Of a stretch of 15,206 bases of DNA, positions 7,466-14,096 are shown piece after piece. Origin of the DNA: Archangium sp. (GTDB lineage: Bacteria > Myxococcota > Myxococcia > Myxococcales > Myxococcaceae); assembly GCA_016793525.1 (NCBI GenBank), contig JAEUJT010000036.1, positions 1-15,206 on the forward strand, given 5' to 3'. The first letter of the stretch is position 1, and every line of letters begins with the position of its first letter. A model generated the notes under the pieces. The model ran no database searches and was not told where the DNA came from. It saw only the letters and a program-made list of their open reading frames with translations. Position numbers and translations under genes: made by a program.

Positions 7466-9628
7466 GTGGCTGATGTGACGTCGGACAAACACCTCTTCAT
7501 CAACCGCGAGCTGTCGTGGCTCGCCTTCAACGAGCGCGTCTTGGCCGAGGCGAGCAACTCGACGCTGCCGATTCACGAGCGCATCAAGTTTCTCTCCATT
7601 GTCTCGAGCAACCTCGACGAGTTCTTCATGGTGCGCGTCGCGGGCCTTCGGCAGCAGGCGATCGGCGGCGTGGCGCAACTGCCAGCCGACGGCATGTTGC
7701 CGTCAGAGCAGCTCACGGCCATTGCCGAGCGCGCGCACAACATGGTGGCCGAGAGCTCCCGGCTGTGGACGCGCGAGCTGCTCCCGATGTTGAGCGCGAT
7801 GGGCCTGCAGCTGGTCGATCGCACCCAGCTCACGGCGGAGCAGAAGTCGGCGGCGAAGACCTTCTTCCAGTCGTCGGTGTTCCCCGCGCTGACGCCGCTC
7901 GCGGTGGACCCCGGGCACCCCTTCCCTCACCTGCGCAACAAGACCATCAACCTTGCTGTGGTGGTGCGCCGAGGCGAGAAGCGCCGAAAGAAAGAGGCGA
8001 CGGACAGCTCGCTGGCGGTGGTGCAGGTGCCGACGGTGTTGCCGCGGTTGGTGTCGCTGCCGTCGAGCACGGGCACGGCGTTCATGTTGCTCGACGACCT
8101 CATCGCGAACCACGCGGGAGATCTCTTCCCCGGCTTCGTGGTCGATCAGGTCGCGGCGTTTCGCGTCACCCGCAACTGGGACATCGACGTCGACGATGAA
8201 GAGTCGCAAGACTTGCTGGCGTCGATTCAGCAGGAGCTCCGGCGCAGAGATCGCGGCGCGGCGGTGCGGCTCGAGATCGAGGCTTCGGCCTCGGCGGCGC
8301 TCGAGACGCAGCTCACCGCGGCGCTGAAGCTCTCCACGCCCGACGTGTACCGGGTGTCGGGGCCGCTCAACCTGCCCGACCTGACGTCGATCTCCGACGC
8401 CGACCCGCGCCCTGAAAATCGAGTGGAGCCGCTGGTTGCGTCGACGCCCGTCTTCCTCCAAGACACCGACTCGATGATGATCGCGGTGGCTCAGCGCGAC
8501 GTGCTGCTGCACCACCCGTACGAGTCGTTCGACCCGGTGGTTCGCTTCCTCGAAGAGGCGGCCGACGACCCGAACGTGCTGGCGATCAAACAGACGCTGT
8601 ACCGCACGACCGGCGACAGCCCCATCGGCCGATCGCTGATGCGCGCGTCAGAGAACGGCAAGCAGGTCACCGTGCTGGTGGAGCTCAAGGCGCGCCTCGA
8701 CGAGGCCAACAACATTGCCTGGGCCCGGCGCATGGAGGACAACGGCGTGCACGTCGTCTACGGCCTCATCGGCCTCAAGACGCACTGCAAGGTGACGCTG
8801 GTGGTGCGCCGCGAAGGTGCTGGCATTCGCCGCTACGTGCACCTGGGCACGGGGAACTACAACCCGGCCACCGCGCGGCAGTACACCGACCTGTCGCTCT
8901 TCACCGCCCGGGTGGAGATGGCCGACGACGTCACCGCGCTCTTCAACACCCTCACCGGCTATTCCACCCAGCCGAACTGGAAGCGAATCGCGGTGGCCCC
9001 AACCACCCTGCAGACCAAGCTGCTGGAGCTGATCGAGCGCGAAGCCGGCAAGGCCAAACGCGGCGAGCCGGCGCGGATTCTGGCGAAGATGAACGCGCTG
9101 GTCGACCCGGTGATCATTCGCGCGCTGTACGGAGCGAGCCAGAGCGGCGTGGAGATCGACTTGCTGGTGCGTGGCATCTGCTGCCTGCGACCGGGGGTAC
9201 CGGCGATCTCCGAGCGCATTCGCGTCTTCAGCGTGGTCGATCGCTTCCTCGAGCACTCGCGGGTGTTCGCCTTCGGCTCGGGCGCGCAGACCGAGGTCTA
9301 CATCTCGTCGGCCGACTGGATGCCCCGCAACTTCCACCGCCGCATCGAGGTCATGGCGCCGGTGGAAGATCCCCTCCTTCGGCAGCGCCTGCTCGACGAG
9401 CCGCTCGGCCTGGGGCTGAAAGACAACACCAAGGCCCGGCAGCTGATGCCCGACGGAACGTACGTGCCGATTCCGCTCCAGCTCGACGCCCCCACGGTGC
9501 GCAGCCAGGTGGCCCTTCTCGAGCTGGCGCGCCGCAGCGGCACCTCGGTTCCCACTGAGCCGGTGATTCGCCACATGGCGTCACCCCTCGAAAAGGGGAC
9601 CAGCTCGAGCCCGAGTTCCGTGTCGTAG
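7466..9628 (+). CDS. ppk: Polyphosphate kinase 1
   Basis: This 720-residue protein is a full-length PPK1, which reversibly transfers the gamma-phosphate of ATP onto a polyphosphate chain. The N-terminal motif LFINRELSWLAFNERVLAEA, the LDEFFMVRVAG segment and the PHLRNKTINLAV segment are standard. The active-site half includes KQTLYRT, VLVELKARLDEANNI, GLKTHCKVTLV with the expected autophosphorylated His440, and HLGTGNYNPATARQYTDLSL. The second conserved His lies in SADWMPRNFHRRIEV (His624), equivalent to the second essential His of the E. coli enzyme. The last 15 or so residues (Ser/Thr-rich) fall outside the conserved domain. The start is GTG with GAGG upstream. The gene faces away from ppx with 71 bases between the start codons; tatA follows 58 bases downstream on the same strand. 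No key residue is missing. Confidence 0.96.
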   Translation: MADVTSDKHLFINRELSWLAFNERVLAEASNSTLPIHERIKFLSIVSSNLDEFFMVRVAGLRQQAIGGVAQLPADGMLPSEQLTAIAERAHNMVAESSRLWTRELLPMLSAMGLQLVDRTQLTAEQKSAAKTFFQSSVFPALTPLAVDPGHPFPHLRNKTINLAVVVRRGEKRRKKEATDSSLAVVQVPTVLPRLVSLPSSTGTAFMLLDDLIANHAGDLFPGFVVDQVAAFRVTRNWDIDVDDEESQDLLASIQQELRRRDRGAAVRLEIEASASAALETQLTAALKLSTPDVYRVSGPLNLPDLTSISDADPRPENRVEPLVASTPVFLQDTDSMMIAVAQRDVLLHHPYESFDPVVRFLEEAADDPNVLAIKQTLYRTTGDSPIGRSLMRASENGKQVTVLVELKARLDEANNIAWARRMEDNGVHVVYGLIGLKTHCKVTLVVRREGAGIRRYVHLGTGNYNPATARQYTDLSLFTARVEMADDVTALFNTLTGYSTQPNWKRIAVAPTTLQTKLLELIEREAGKAKRGEPARILAKMNALVDPVIIRALYGASQSGVEIDLLVRGICCLRPGVPAISERIRVFSVVDRFLEHSRVFAFGSGAQTEVYISSADWMPRNFHRRIEVMAPVEDPLLRQRLLDEPLGLGLKDNTKARQLMPDGTYVPIPLQLDAPTVRSQVALLELARRSGTSVPTEPVIRHMASPLEKGTSSSPSSVS

Positions 9629-9654
9629 ATGGCGATGCTATGGGCGACCGCGTA

Positions 9655-9681
9655 GACTCCACCAGGAGTCGTCAAGGAGTC
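9655..9681 (+). promoter_or_regulatory. Possible alternative hairpin masking the tatA ribosome binding site
   Basis: GACTCC at 9655-9660 is the exact reverse complement of GGAGTC, which occurs twice downstream: at 9665-9670 (loop ACCA) and at 9676-9681, where it overlaps the AAGGAG Shine-Dalgarno of tatA. The two pairings exclude each other. The stems are only 6 bp, so this is a weak candidate. Confidence 0.3.
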
Positions 9682-9686
9682 GCGCC

Positions 9687-9911
9687 ATGGGCCTCAAATT
9701 GCCGGAGTTGCTGCTCATTTTCTTCGCCGTGATGCTGCTGTTCGGGGCCACGCGGCTCCCGCAGCTGGGCAGCTCGCTCGGCGCGGCCATTCGCAACTTC
9801 AAGCGCGGCTTCTCGGGTGAAGACGAGAAAGACCCCGCCAAGAAGCTCGCCGACGGCGCGTCGCCCGAGGGGTTGACCTCGAACGACAAGGCCTCATCGA
9901 AGCAAGGCTGA
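9687..9911 (+). CDS. tatA: TatA/TatE-type twin-arginine translocase subunit
   Basis: The 74-residue protein has the complete TatA layout. A short N-terminal transmembrane helix (PELLLIFFAVMLLFGATRLP) with a polar Glu7 near its start is followed by the FG..RLP hinge, an amphipathic helix (QLGSSLGAAIRNFKRGF) and a charged, disordered C-terminus. TatA oligomers form the translocating element through which folded proteins with twin-arginine signals cross the inner membrane, working with TatC and, in many bacteria, TatB. Shine-Dalgarno AAGGAG at 9674-9679 is 7 bases before ATG 9687. No tatB or tatC is adjacent, so this copy stands alone, as tatA often does in delta-group bacteria. The stop codon is followed one base later by the stop codon of the convergent gene, leaving no room for a terminator. 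TatA cannot be separated from TatE by sequence alone. Confidence 0.92.
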   Translation: MGLKLPELLLIFFAVMLLFGATRLPQLGSSLGAAIRNFKRGFSGEDEKDPAKKLADGASPEGLTSNDKASSKQG

Positions 9912-9912
9912 C

Positions 9913-10737
9913 TTACTTCAAGGCTTTCTCAATCTCCGCAGCCACGGGCTTGGCCCAGGCCTTGGACCTCCGGCCCTCGGGCGGATCGAAGTCGAGCGAG
10001 CCGTTGAGCACCTTCTCGATGGCGGCTTTCGCCTCTTTCGGGTTGCCGTCTTTCAGCTCGGTCTCCGCCAAGAAGAGCCAGTTGCGCAGGTGCTCGGGGT
10101 TCTTTTCGGCCGCGCGAAGGAGAATCTCCCGCGACTTCTTCAGGTCGCGCTTCGGCCACGGCAGCGACCAGTAGTAACGGCCCTTGGCGCGGAGCCCGCC
10201 GTAGCGGTCGTAGCCCTCGTTGAGCTTGAGCGCGGCGTCGAGGTTGGTGACGTACTGCTTCTCGAGGCCCTCGGTGATGGCCTTCAGAATACCCACCGAC
10301 TGGGAGTACGCGCCGATGGAGAGCGCCGTGTAGTAGGTCCCCTCGAGGGCACCCGGCTTCGCTTTTTGCGCCCGAGCCGCGAAGTCCCACGCCTCTTTGG
10401 CGACCTGCTTCTTGAGCGTGTCGTCAGCAGCGCCGTCGGCCACCCACCACCGAGCGCGGGCGGCCCGCCAGAGCACGTCGTAGGTGTCGGGCGTGGCCTT
10501 GAGCGACTCAGCGATCAACGCGTCAGCGGCCTTGAGCGTCGCGGGGTCGTCTCGCGTCTTCCACAGCTCGTCGAACCTGGCTGCTGCATCGGGAGCGCCG
10601 GCTGCGGCGGGCTCGGCGGCCGGCGTCGGTGCGGGCGCCGTTTCAGGAGCGGGAGGTGCCGCCGGTGCCGCGGCTGGCTCCTCGGCGAGAGACGCTGCAG
10701 CCACCACGAGGAGCAACACACCAGTGTGAATGCGCAT
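9913..10737 (-). CDS. Exported TPR protein, TatT-like
   Basis: The 274-residue protein starts with a Sec signal peptide (RIHTGVLLLVVAAASLA, cleavage near residue 18) and an Ala/Pro-rich linker to about residue 48. The rest is helical with TPR-like character: ATLKAADALIAESLKATPDT, a middle section with LDAALKLNEGYDRYGGLRAKG and a C-terminal repeat with REILLRAAEKNPEHLRNWLF followed by ELKDGNPKEAKAAIEKVL. The 'aL.L..gYd..G..RakGr.Y' block recalls the TatT family of periplasmic TPR proteins, named for association with TRAP transporters in Treponema; no TRAP transporter genes are in the window. There is no lipobox Cys, so it is probably soluble in the periplasm. The start codon follows a weak AGGC. 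It lies between a convergent tatA and the terminator of the sigma factor gene, and reads in the same direction as the latter, so it likely has its own promoter. The partner is unknown. Confidence 0.7.
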   Translation of the reverse strand: MRIHTGVLLLVVAAASLAEEPAAAPAAPPAPETAPAPTPAAEPAAAGAPDAAARFDELWKTRDDPATLKAADALIAESLKATPDTYDVLWRAARARWWVADGAADDTLKKQVAKEAWDFAARAQKAKPGALEGTYYTALSIGAYSQSVGILKAITEGLEKQYVTNLDAALKLNEGYDRYGGLRAKGRYYWSLPWPKRDLKKSREILLRAAEKNPEHLRNWLFLAETELKDGNPKEAKAAIEKVLNGSLDFDPPEGRRSKAWAKPVAAEIEKALK

Positions 10738-10760
10738 AGGCCGCGGAGCCTATGTCAGAC

Positions 10761-10802
10761 GAAAAAGAAAACCCGCAGCCACGAGATGTGTGGCCGCGGG
10801 TT
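10761..10802 (-). terminator. Rho-independent terminator of the sigma factor gene
   Basis: Read on the minus strand, AACCCGCGGCCAC and GTGGCTGCGGGTT (arms 10790-10802 and 10770-10782) form a 13-bp stem with one mismatch and a 7-base loop. The T-rich run TTCTTTTTC follows immediately (complement of 10761-10769). It lies about 60 bases after the sigma factor stop codon. Confidence 0.85.
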
Positions 10803-10805
10803 CCG

Positions 10806-10837
10806 GTCGACCGAGAGGGGGAGGAAGTCCGGTCGAC
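10806..10837 (-). promoter_or_regulatory. 3'-UTR stem-loop with C-rich loop
   Basis: Between the sigma factor stop codon and its terminator, GTCGACCG (10837-10830) and CGGTCGAC (10813-10806) form a perfect 8-bp stem around a 16-base pyrimidine-rich loop. On the minus strand the loop contains TCCTCCCC, which is complementary to GGGGAGGA in the gene's own Shine-Dalgarno region (11694-11687). The arms also make a 10-base direct repeat (TCCGGTCGAC at 10802 and 10828). Confidence 0.45.
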
Positions 10838-10860
10838 ACGACAGGGAAATGTGAGCGCCG

Positions 10861-11679
10861 TTACGCCGCCTGCGCGGCCTCGGAGAACTCTCCGTCGGAA
10901 TTGTACGCCTCGAGGTAGCGGGCGAGGAAGCTCTTGGTCTTCAGCTCGACTTGGCGCACACGTTCACGCGAAACGCCCCACCGCTGGCCAAGCTCTTCGA
11001 GCGTGCGAGGTTTGTCTTGGGTCAGGCGCTCTTGAAGAATGTCCCACCCGAGATCGCCCAGGCGGCGCTTCACCCGGTACAGCGCCTGCGACACCTCGTC
11101 ATCGAGCTCGACCCGGAGGAAGGCCTGATCGGGCGTGGTGCCCGGGTCTTCGATGCGGTCGACGTAGGTCGCGTCTGACTCATCGTCGATGGGCGCGTCG
11201 AGCGAGAAGTCGCTCATGGTGACGCGCTCGTGCTCACCGCCGCGCACGTGGCTGCGGTTGTCCTTCAAATAGCGGGTGATGTACGCGCGGATCCACCACA
11301 CCGCGTAGGTGGCGAAGCGCACGTTCTTCTTCGAGTCGAAGTGCTCGATCGCCTTCATCAAGCCGACGTTGCCCTCTTGAATGAGGTCGTCGAGGCGAGC
11401 GCCGCCACGGCCGGCGAACTTCTTCGCCACCGCCACCACGAAGGGCAAATTCGACGTCGCCAACGTCTGGCGGGCCGATTCGTCACCCTTGCGGGCACGC
11501 TTGGAGAGCTCGTACTCGTCTTCACGCGTGAGCTGGCGGTAGTGCCCCATGCCCCGCATGTAGTGAGACAACCCTTCTGTTTCGCTTCGAACCGGCATGA
11601 CCTCAACCTCCTCGTCGAACAGCAGCTTCTCGTTGCCGACAAGATGCGCTTCGGGGGTTTCGGTTTCGGCGTTGTGCAT
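10861..11679 (-). CDS. RNA polymerase sigma factor, RpoH/SigB/SigC-like (sigma-70 family)
   Basis: The 272-residue protein is a sigma-70 family factor without region 1.1. Region 1.2 spans about residues 38-78 (SHYMRGMGHYRQLTREDEYE). Region 2 (about 79-138) has LDDLIQEGNVGLMKAIEHFD for core binding and FATYAVWWIRAYITRYL for promoter melting and -10 recognition. Region 4 (about 222-255) has a helix-turn-helix, TLEELGQRWGVSRERVRQVE, for -35 recognition. The arrangement is that of RpoH (heat shock) and of the Myxococcus developmental factors SigB and SigC; which of these it equals cannot be settled here. ATG 11679 is chosen because GGGGAGGAGAC ends five bases before it; an upstream in-frame ATG at 11736 lacks such a site. 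The acidic N-terminal tail and Ala-rich C-terminus are variable. Its gene follows glcD on the same strand after a hairpin, has its own candidate promoter, and ends in a strong terminator. Confidence 0.92.
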   Translation of the reverse strand: MHNAETETPEAHLVGNEKLLFDEEVEVMPVRSETEGLSHYMRGMGHYRQLTREDEYELSKRARKGDESARQTLATSNLPFVVAVAKKFAGRGGARLDDLIQEGNVGLMKAIEHFDSKKNVRFATYAVWWIRAYITRYLKDNRSHVRGGEHERVTMSDFSLDAPIDDESDATYVDRIEDPGTTPDQAFLRVELDDEVSQALYRVKRRLGDLGWDILQERLTQDKPRTLEELGQRWGVSRERVRQVELKTKSFLARYLEAYNSDGEFSEAAQAA

Positions 11680-11683
11680 TTCA

Positions 11684-11694
11684 GTCTCCTCCCC
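11684..11694 (-). promoter_or_regulatory. Strong ribosome binding site of the sigma factor gene
   Basis: GGGGAGGAGAC on the minus strand ends 4-5 bases before ATG 11679. It is the strongest Shine-Dalgarno in the window and fixes the start. Confidence 0.8.
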
Positions 11695-11704
11695 GTTTGG
11701 AGAG

Positions 11705-11720
11705 AGCAACCTGAATGCCG
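11705..11720 (-). promoter_or_regulatory. Candidate sigma-54 type (-24/-12) promoter
   Basis: The minus strand reads CGGCAT-TCAGG-TTGCT. Against the sigma-54 consensus TGGCAC-N5-TTGCW it keeps GG and GC at the right 10-base separation and a perfect TTGCT. Transcription would start near 11694, giving a very short leader ending in the ribosome binding site. A match of this length can occur by chance in GC-rich DNA, and no enhancer site was identified. Confidence 0.3.
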
Positions 11721-11744
11721 GAGCCGTTCGATGCAAAAACCCAA

Positions 11745-11784
11745 GGAAAATCAGACTGTTTTGATCAGTCTTCGAAGATTTTCC
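11745..11784 (-). terminator. Hairpin overlapping the glcD stop codon, possible terminator or attenuator
   Basis: On the minus strand GGAAAATC (11784-11777) pairs with GATTTTCC (11752-11745) and AGACTG (11771-11766) with CAGTCT (11758-11753), with a 5-base bulge TTCGA on one side and a 7-base loop that includes part of the stop codon. A TTTTT run lies at 11739-11735, several bases after the stem, so termination may be incomplete. Confidence 0.45.
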
Positions 11785-13138
11785 CGGGGTTCAGAATTAC
11801 CTCTGGGTCAAAAAAGACCTTGAGGCGTCGTTGGAGCGCGATGAGCGCTGGGGCTTGCTCGAGGGGGAGAAAGCGTCGTTTCGCGAGGCCGACGCCGTGT
11901 TCGCCGGTGATGGTGCCTTCGAGCTCGAGGGTGGCGCGCATGATGCGCTCCAAGGCCTCCTCGACCCGTGGGCGCTCCGCAGGGCCGGCGTAGAGCACGT
12001 TGGTGTGGAGGTTCCCGTCGCCGGCGTGCCCGTAGGTGGCCACGGTCAGGCCGAGCGCCTGGCCGATGGCTTTGAAGCGCGCGATGGCCTCGGGCATGCG
12101 GCTGCGCGGCACGACGATGTCTTCGGAGAACTTGAAGCCCTTCAAGGCCCGCAACGCCGGAGAGACCTGGCGCCGGACAGCCCACAACCGCTCTCGCTGC
12201 GCCGCGTCGTTGGCCACCAGGACGTCGAGCGCGCCGGCCTGCGTGCACACCTCGCCGCACTGCGCCAACTCGGCCAGCACGCCGTCGTCGGTGCTGCCGT
12301 CGACCTCGAGGAGGAGACACGCCCCAGCCCCGGCCGGAAACGTGAAGCCCTTGCCGTCGACCGCCGCGAGCGCCACGTCGTCGAGCAGCTCGAGGGCTCG
12401 GGGCCACAGTCCGGAGGTCAGCACTTTCCCAGACGCAGTCGCGGCGTCGCCCACGGTGCGGAAGGAGATGAGCGCGGTACGCACGTGGCGCGGCGACGGA
12501 ACCAAGCGAACGGTGATCTCCGTGGCGATGCCGAGGGTGCCTTCGCTCCCCACCATCAAGCCGACGAGATCGTACCCAGCGACGCCCTTGGCGGTCTGGT
12601 GGCCGAGCCGCACCACGTCGCCCGACGGGAGCACCCACTCCAGCGCCAGCACGTGATCGCGGGTGACGCCGTATTTCAGCGCGCGCGGGCCGCCGGCGTT
12701 CTCCGCCACGGTGCCGCCCAGGGTGCAGCTCTCCCAGGAGTTGGGATCTGGCGCGTACATCAGCCCATGCGCCTCGACCGCGCGCCTCAGCTCGCCGAGC
12801 ACCACGCCCGGCTGCGCCACCGCGAGGAGATCGTCGGGTCGCACGGCGAGAATTCGGTTCATTCGCTCGAGCGAGAGCGACACCCCGCCCCTCACCGGGA
12901 GTGAACCCCCGCTCTTGCCCGTACGCGCGCCCACCGGCGTCACGGGTACGTGGTGCCGCTGACACGCTCGGAGCACGGCCTGCACGTCTTCGGTCTTCTC
13001 GGCGAAGACCACCATGTCGGGGAGGTAGGTGCCTTGATCAGACTCGTCGCGGCCGTTGCGTTCCCGAGACTCGAGGCGCTCGTCGAAGGCCACTCCGGCG
13101 GTGCGGAGCGCGGCCTTCACCGCCTCCAGGCCAGTCAC
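11765..13138 (-). CDS. glcD: FAD-linked oxidase, GlcD-like (glycolate / D-lactate dehydrogenase family)
   Basis: The 457-residue protein belongs to the vanillyl-alcohol-oxidase-type flavoproteins that oxidise 2-hydroxy acids. The N-terminal FAD-binding half shows VGARTGKSGGSLPVRGGVSL (about residues 69-88), DPNSWESCTLGGTVAENAGG (about 130-149), KYGVTRDHVL and GLMVGSEGTLGIATEITV. The C-terminal FAD-oxidase domain ends with YGHAGDGNLHTN (His371, about 369-380), GEHGVG (412-417), and a final DPEVILNPGKIF. All motifs of the GlcD/D-lactate dehydrogenase (cytochrome) group are present and the length is usual. No GlcE or GlcF partner is adjacent, so it may act alone like bacterial D-lactate dehydrogenases. 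GTG 13138 is preferred: it overlaps the folE stop codon by four bases (GTGA), indicating coupling. The pairing with pterin genes is unusual, so the substrate is open. It could be an ordinary hydroxy-acid dehydrogenase simply co-transcribed. Confidence 0.85.
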   Translation of the reverse strand: MTGLEAVKAALRTAGVAFDERLESRERNGRDESDQGTYLPDMVVFAEKTEDVQAVLRACQRHHVPVTPVGARTGKSGGSLPVRGGVSLSLERMNRILAVRPDDLLAVAQPGVVLGELRRAVEAHGLMYAPDPNSWESCTLGGTVAENAGGPRALKYGVTRDHVLALEWVLPSGDVVRLGHQTAKGVAGYDLVGLMVGSEGTLGIATEITVRLVPSPRHVRTALISFRTVGDAATASGKVLTSGLWPRALELLDDVALAAVDGKGFTFPAGAGACLLLEVDGSTDDGVLAELAQCGEVCTQAGALDVLVANDAAQRERLWAVRRQVSPALRALKGFKFSEDIVVPRSRMPEAIARFKAIGQALGLTVATYGHAGDGNLHTNVLYAGPAERPRVEEALERIMRATLELEGTITGEHGVGLAKRRFLPLEQAPALIALQRRLKVFFDPEVILNPGKIFED

Positions 13139-13728
13139 TTGCGCGCCCCGATGCGGGCCCACAGCTCTCGGCGCAGCGCCGGCTCACGCAGCACGCCTTC
13201 GTACGCTTCGGTGTGCGTCACCGCGTGCGCGTGCTCGTCACCGCGGAGCCGGAGACACGTCTGCTCGGCCTCCAACACGCACGCCGCGCCCTGGCTGCCC
13301 AGGTGCGTCATCAACGCGCTCGCCACCCGCCGGGCCAGCTCCTCTTGGAGGATCAAGCGGTGCGCGAACACGTCGAGCAATTTCGGCAACCGCCCGAAGC
13401 CGATGACCGAGTCACCCGGCACATACGCCAGGTGCGCTCGGCCCGAATACGGCAGCAGGTGATGCGGGCACATCGAACGAAAATCGAGGCCGGTGATCAC
13501 CACGAGCTCGCGCTCGCTCGCCTTGGTCACCGGGAAACGCTCGGCCAACACGTCGGCCGGGGAGCGTCGGTACCCCTCGAGGAACTCATCGGCCCAGGCC
13601 TCGGTGACGCGCTCAGGCGTCTGCTCGAGGTTCGCATCGGAGAGATCGAGCCCTGCGGCTTTGAGAAAATCGGCCACCGCGCGGCGCATCGCAGGGCGAT
13701 CGACCTTCGGCGCTTTGCGCGTCTTCAC
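13135..13728 (-). CDS. folE: GTP cyclohydrolase I-like protein, divergent active site
   Basis: The 197-residue protein aligns with GTP cyclohydrolase I, the first pterin enzyme (GTP to dihydroneopterin triphosphate). The zinc site is intact: Cys87 and His90 in MCPHHLLPYSGRAHLAYVP, and Cys158, 71 residues after Cys87 exactly as in E. coli (Cys110, Cys181). His89 matches E. coli His112. However, the residue two before Cys158 is Gln156 (EAEQTCLRLRG), where E. coli has His179 and human GCH1 the equivalent His (VEATHMCM). The triphosphate loop is GRLPK where E. coli has SKINR, and the QER motif is QEE. Arg162 is kept. GTG 13728 overlaps the queD stop codon by four bases (GTGA); a longer frame to 13818 lies antisense-free but inside queD. 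Downstream glcD is also coupled. The fold assignment is firm; whether it completes the normal reaction is not. The symbol is by homology. Confidence 0.82.
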   Translation of the reverse strand: MKTRKAPKVDRPAMRRAVADFLKAAGLDLSDANLEQTPERVTEAWADEFLEGYRRSPADVLAERFPVTKASERELVVITGLDFRSMCPHHLLPYSGRAHLAYVPGDSVIGFGRLPKLLDVFAHRLILQEELARRVASALMTHLGSQGAACVLEAEQTCLRLRGDEHAHAVTHTEAYEGVLREPALRRELWARIGARK

Positions 13729-14075
13729 GCGCGGTAGGTGACGCAGTACTCCGGGGTCTCCCACAGCTTGATCTCCTTCAAGCCGGTGATGATGGGGGCG
13801 AGGCGATCCCACATCCACACCACGAGGTTCTCCGCCGTCGGGTTCTCGACGATGTCGTTGAGGTGGTAGTGGTCGACCTTCGACAGCACCTGCGCCTCGA
13901 CGGTGCGCTTGATCTCATCGAAGTCGCGAATCATGCCGTCTTGCGGTGAGGGGCGGCCGGCGAGCGTGACCTGCAGCACGTAGTTGTGGCCATGCAGCCG
14001 CTTGCACGGGCCGTCGTAAAACGGCAGCAGGTGCGAGGCGCTGAAGTGAAAGTCGATGGACAACAGCATTTCCAT
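13725..14075 (-). CDS. queD: 6-carboxytetrahydropterin synthase / PTPS family (QueD-like)
   Basis: This 116-residue protein is a complete member of the 6-pyruvoyl-tetrahydropterin synthase fold. Zinc ligands are His15 (FSASHLLP) and His28 and His30 (RLHGHNY). The catalytic Cys24 is four residues before His28, the C-x3-H-G-H spacing of bacterial QueD rather than the longer spacing of animal PTPS. The relay pair Asp68-His69 (VDHYHLND) and the pterin-anchoring Glu106 (WETPEY) are present, and ENPTAENL matches E. coli ENPTSEVL. QueD converts dihydroneopterin triphosphate to 6-carboxytetrahydropterin on the way to queuosine. No queC, queE or queF is adjacent; instead it sits between folB and folE genes, so an alternative pterin side-chain role is possible. 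ATG 14075 has AAGGGC about nine bases upstream; an in-frame ATG two codons later is an alternative. It overlaps folE by four bases. Confidence 0.85.
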   Translation of the reverse strand: MEMLLSIDFHFSASHLLPFYDGPCKRLHGHNYVLQVTLAGRPSPQDGMIRDFDEIKRTVEAQVLSKVDHYHLNDIVENPTAENLVVWMWDRLAPIITGLKEIKLWETPEYCVTYRA

Positions 14076-14096
14076 GCGGGCGCCCTTACCAGGCTG

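Noticed and set aside
5172..7478. A 768-codon plus-strand open frame antisense to ppx
   Set aside because: It overlaps the phosphoesterase and ppx genes, which both have complete family motifs. Its translation is Arg/Ala/His-rich with no domain, as expected for a shadow frame in GC-rich DNA.
8648..9574. A 308-codon minus-strand open frame antisense to ppk
   Set aside because: It is a shadow of ppk with no recognisable motif or ribosome binding site.
11831..12904. A 357-codon plus-strand open frame antisense to glcD
   Set aside because: It has low-complexity Arg/Gly/His composition and no motifs, while the minus-strand GlcD frame is full length and coherent.
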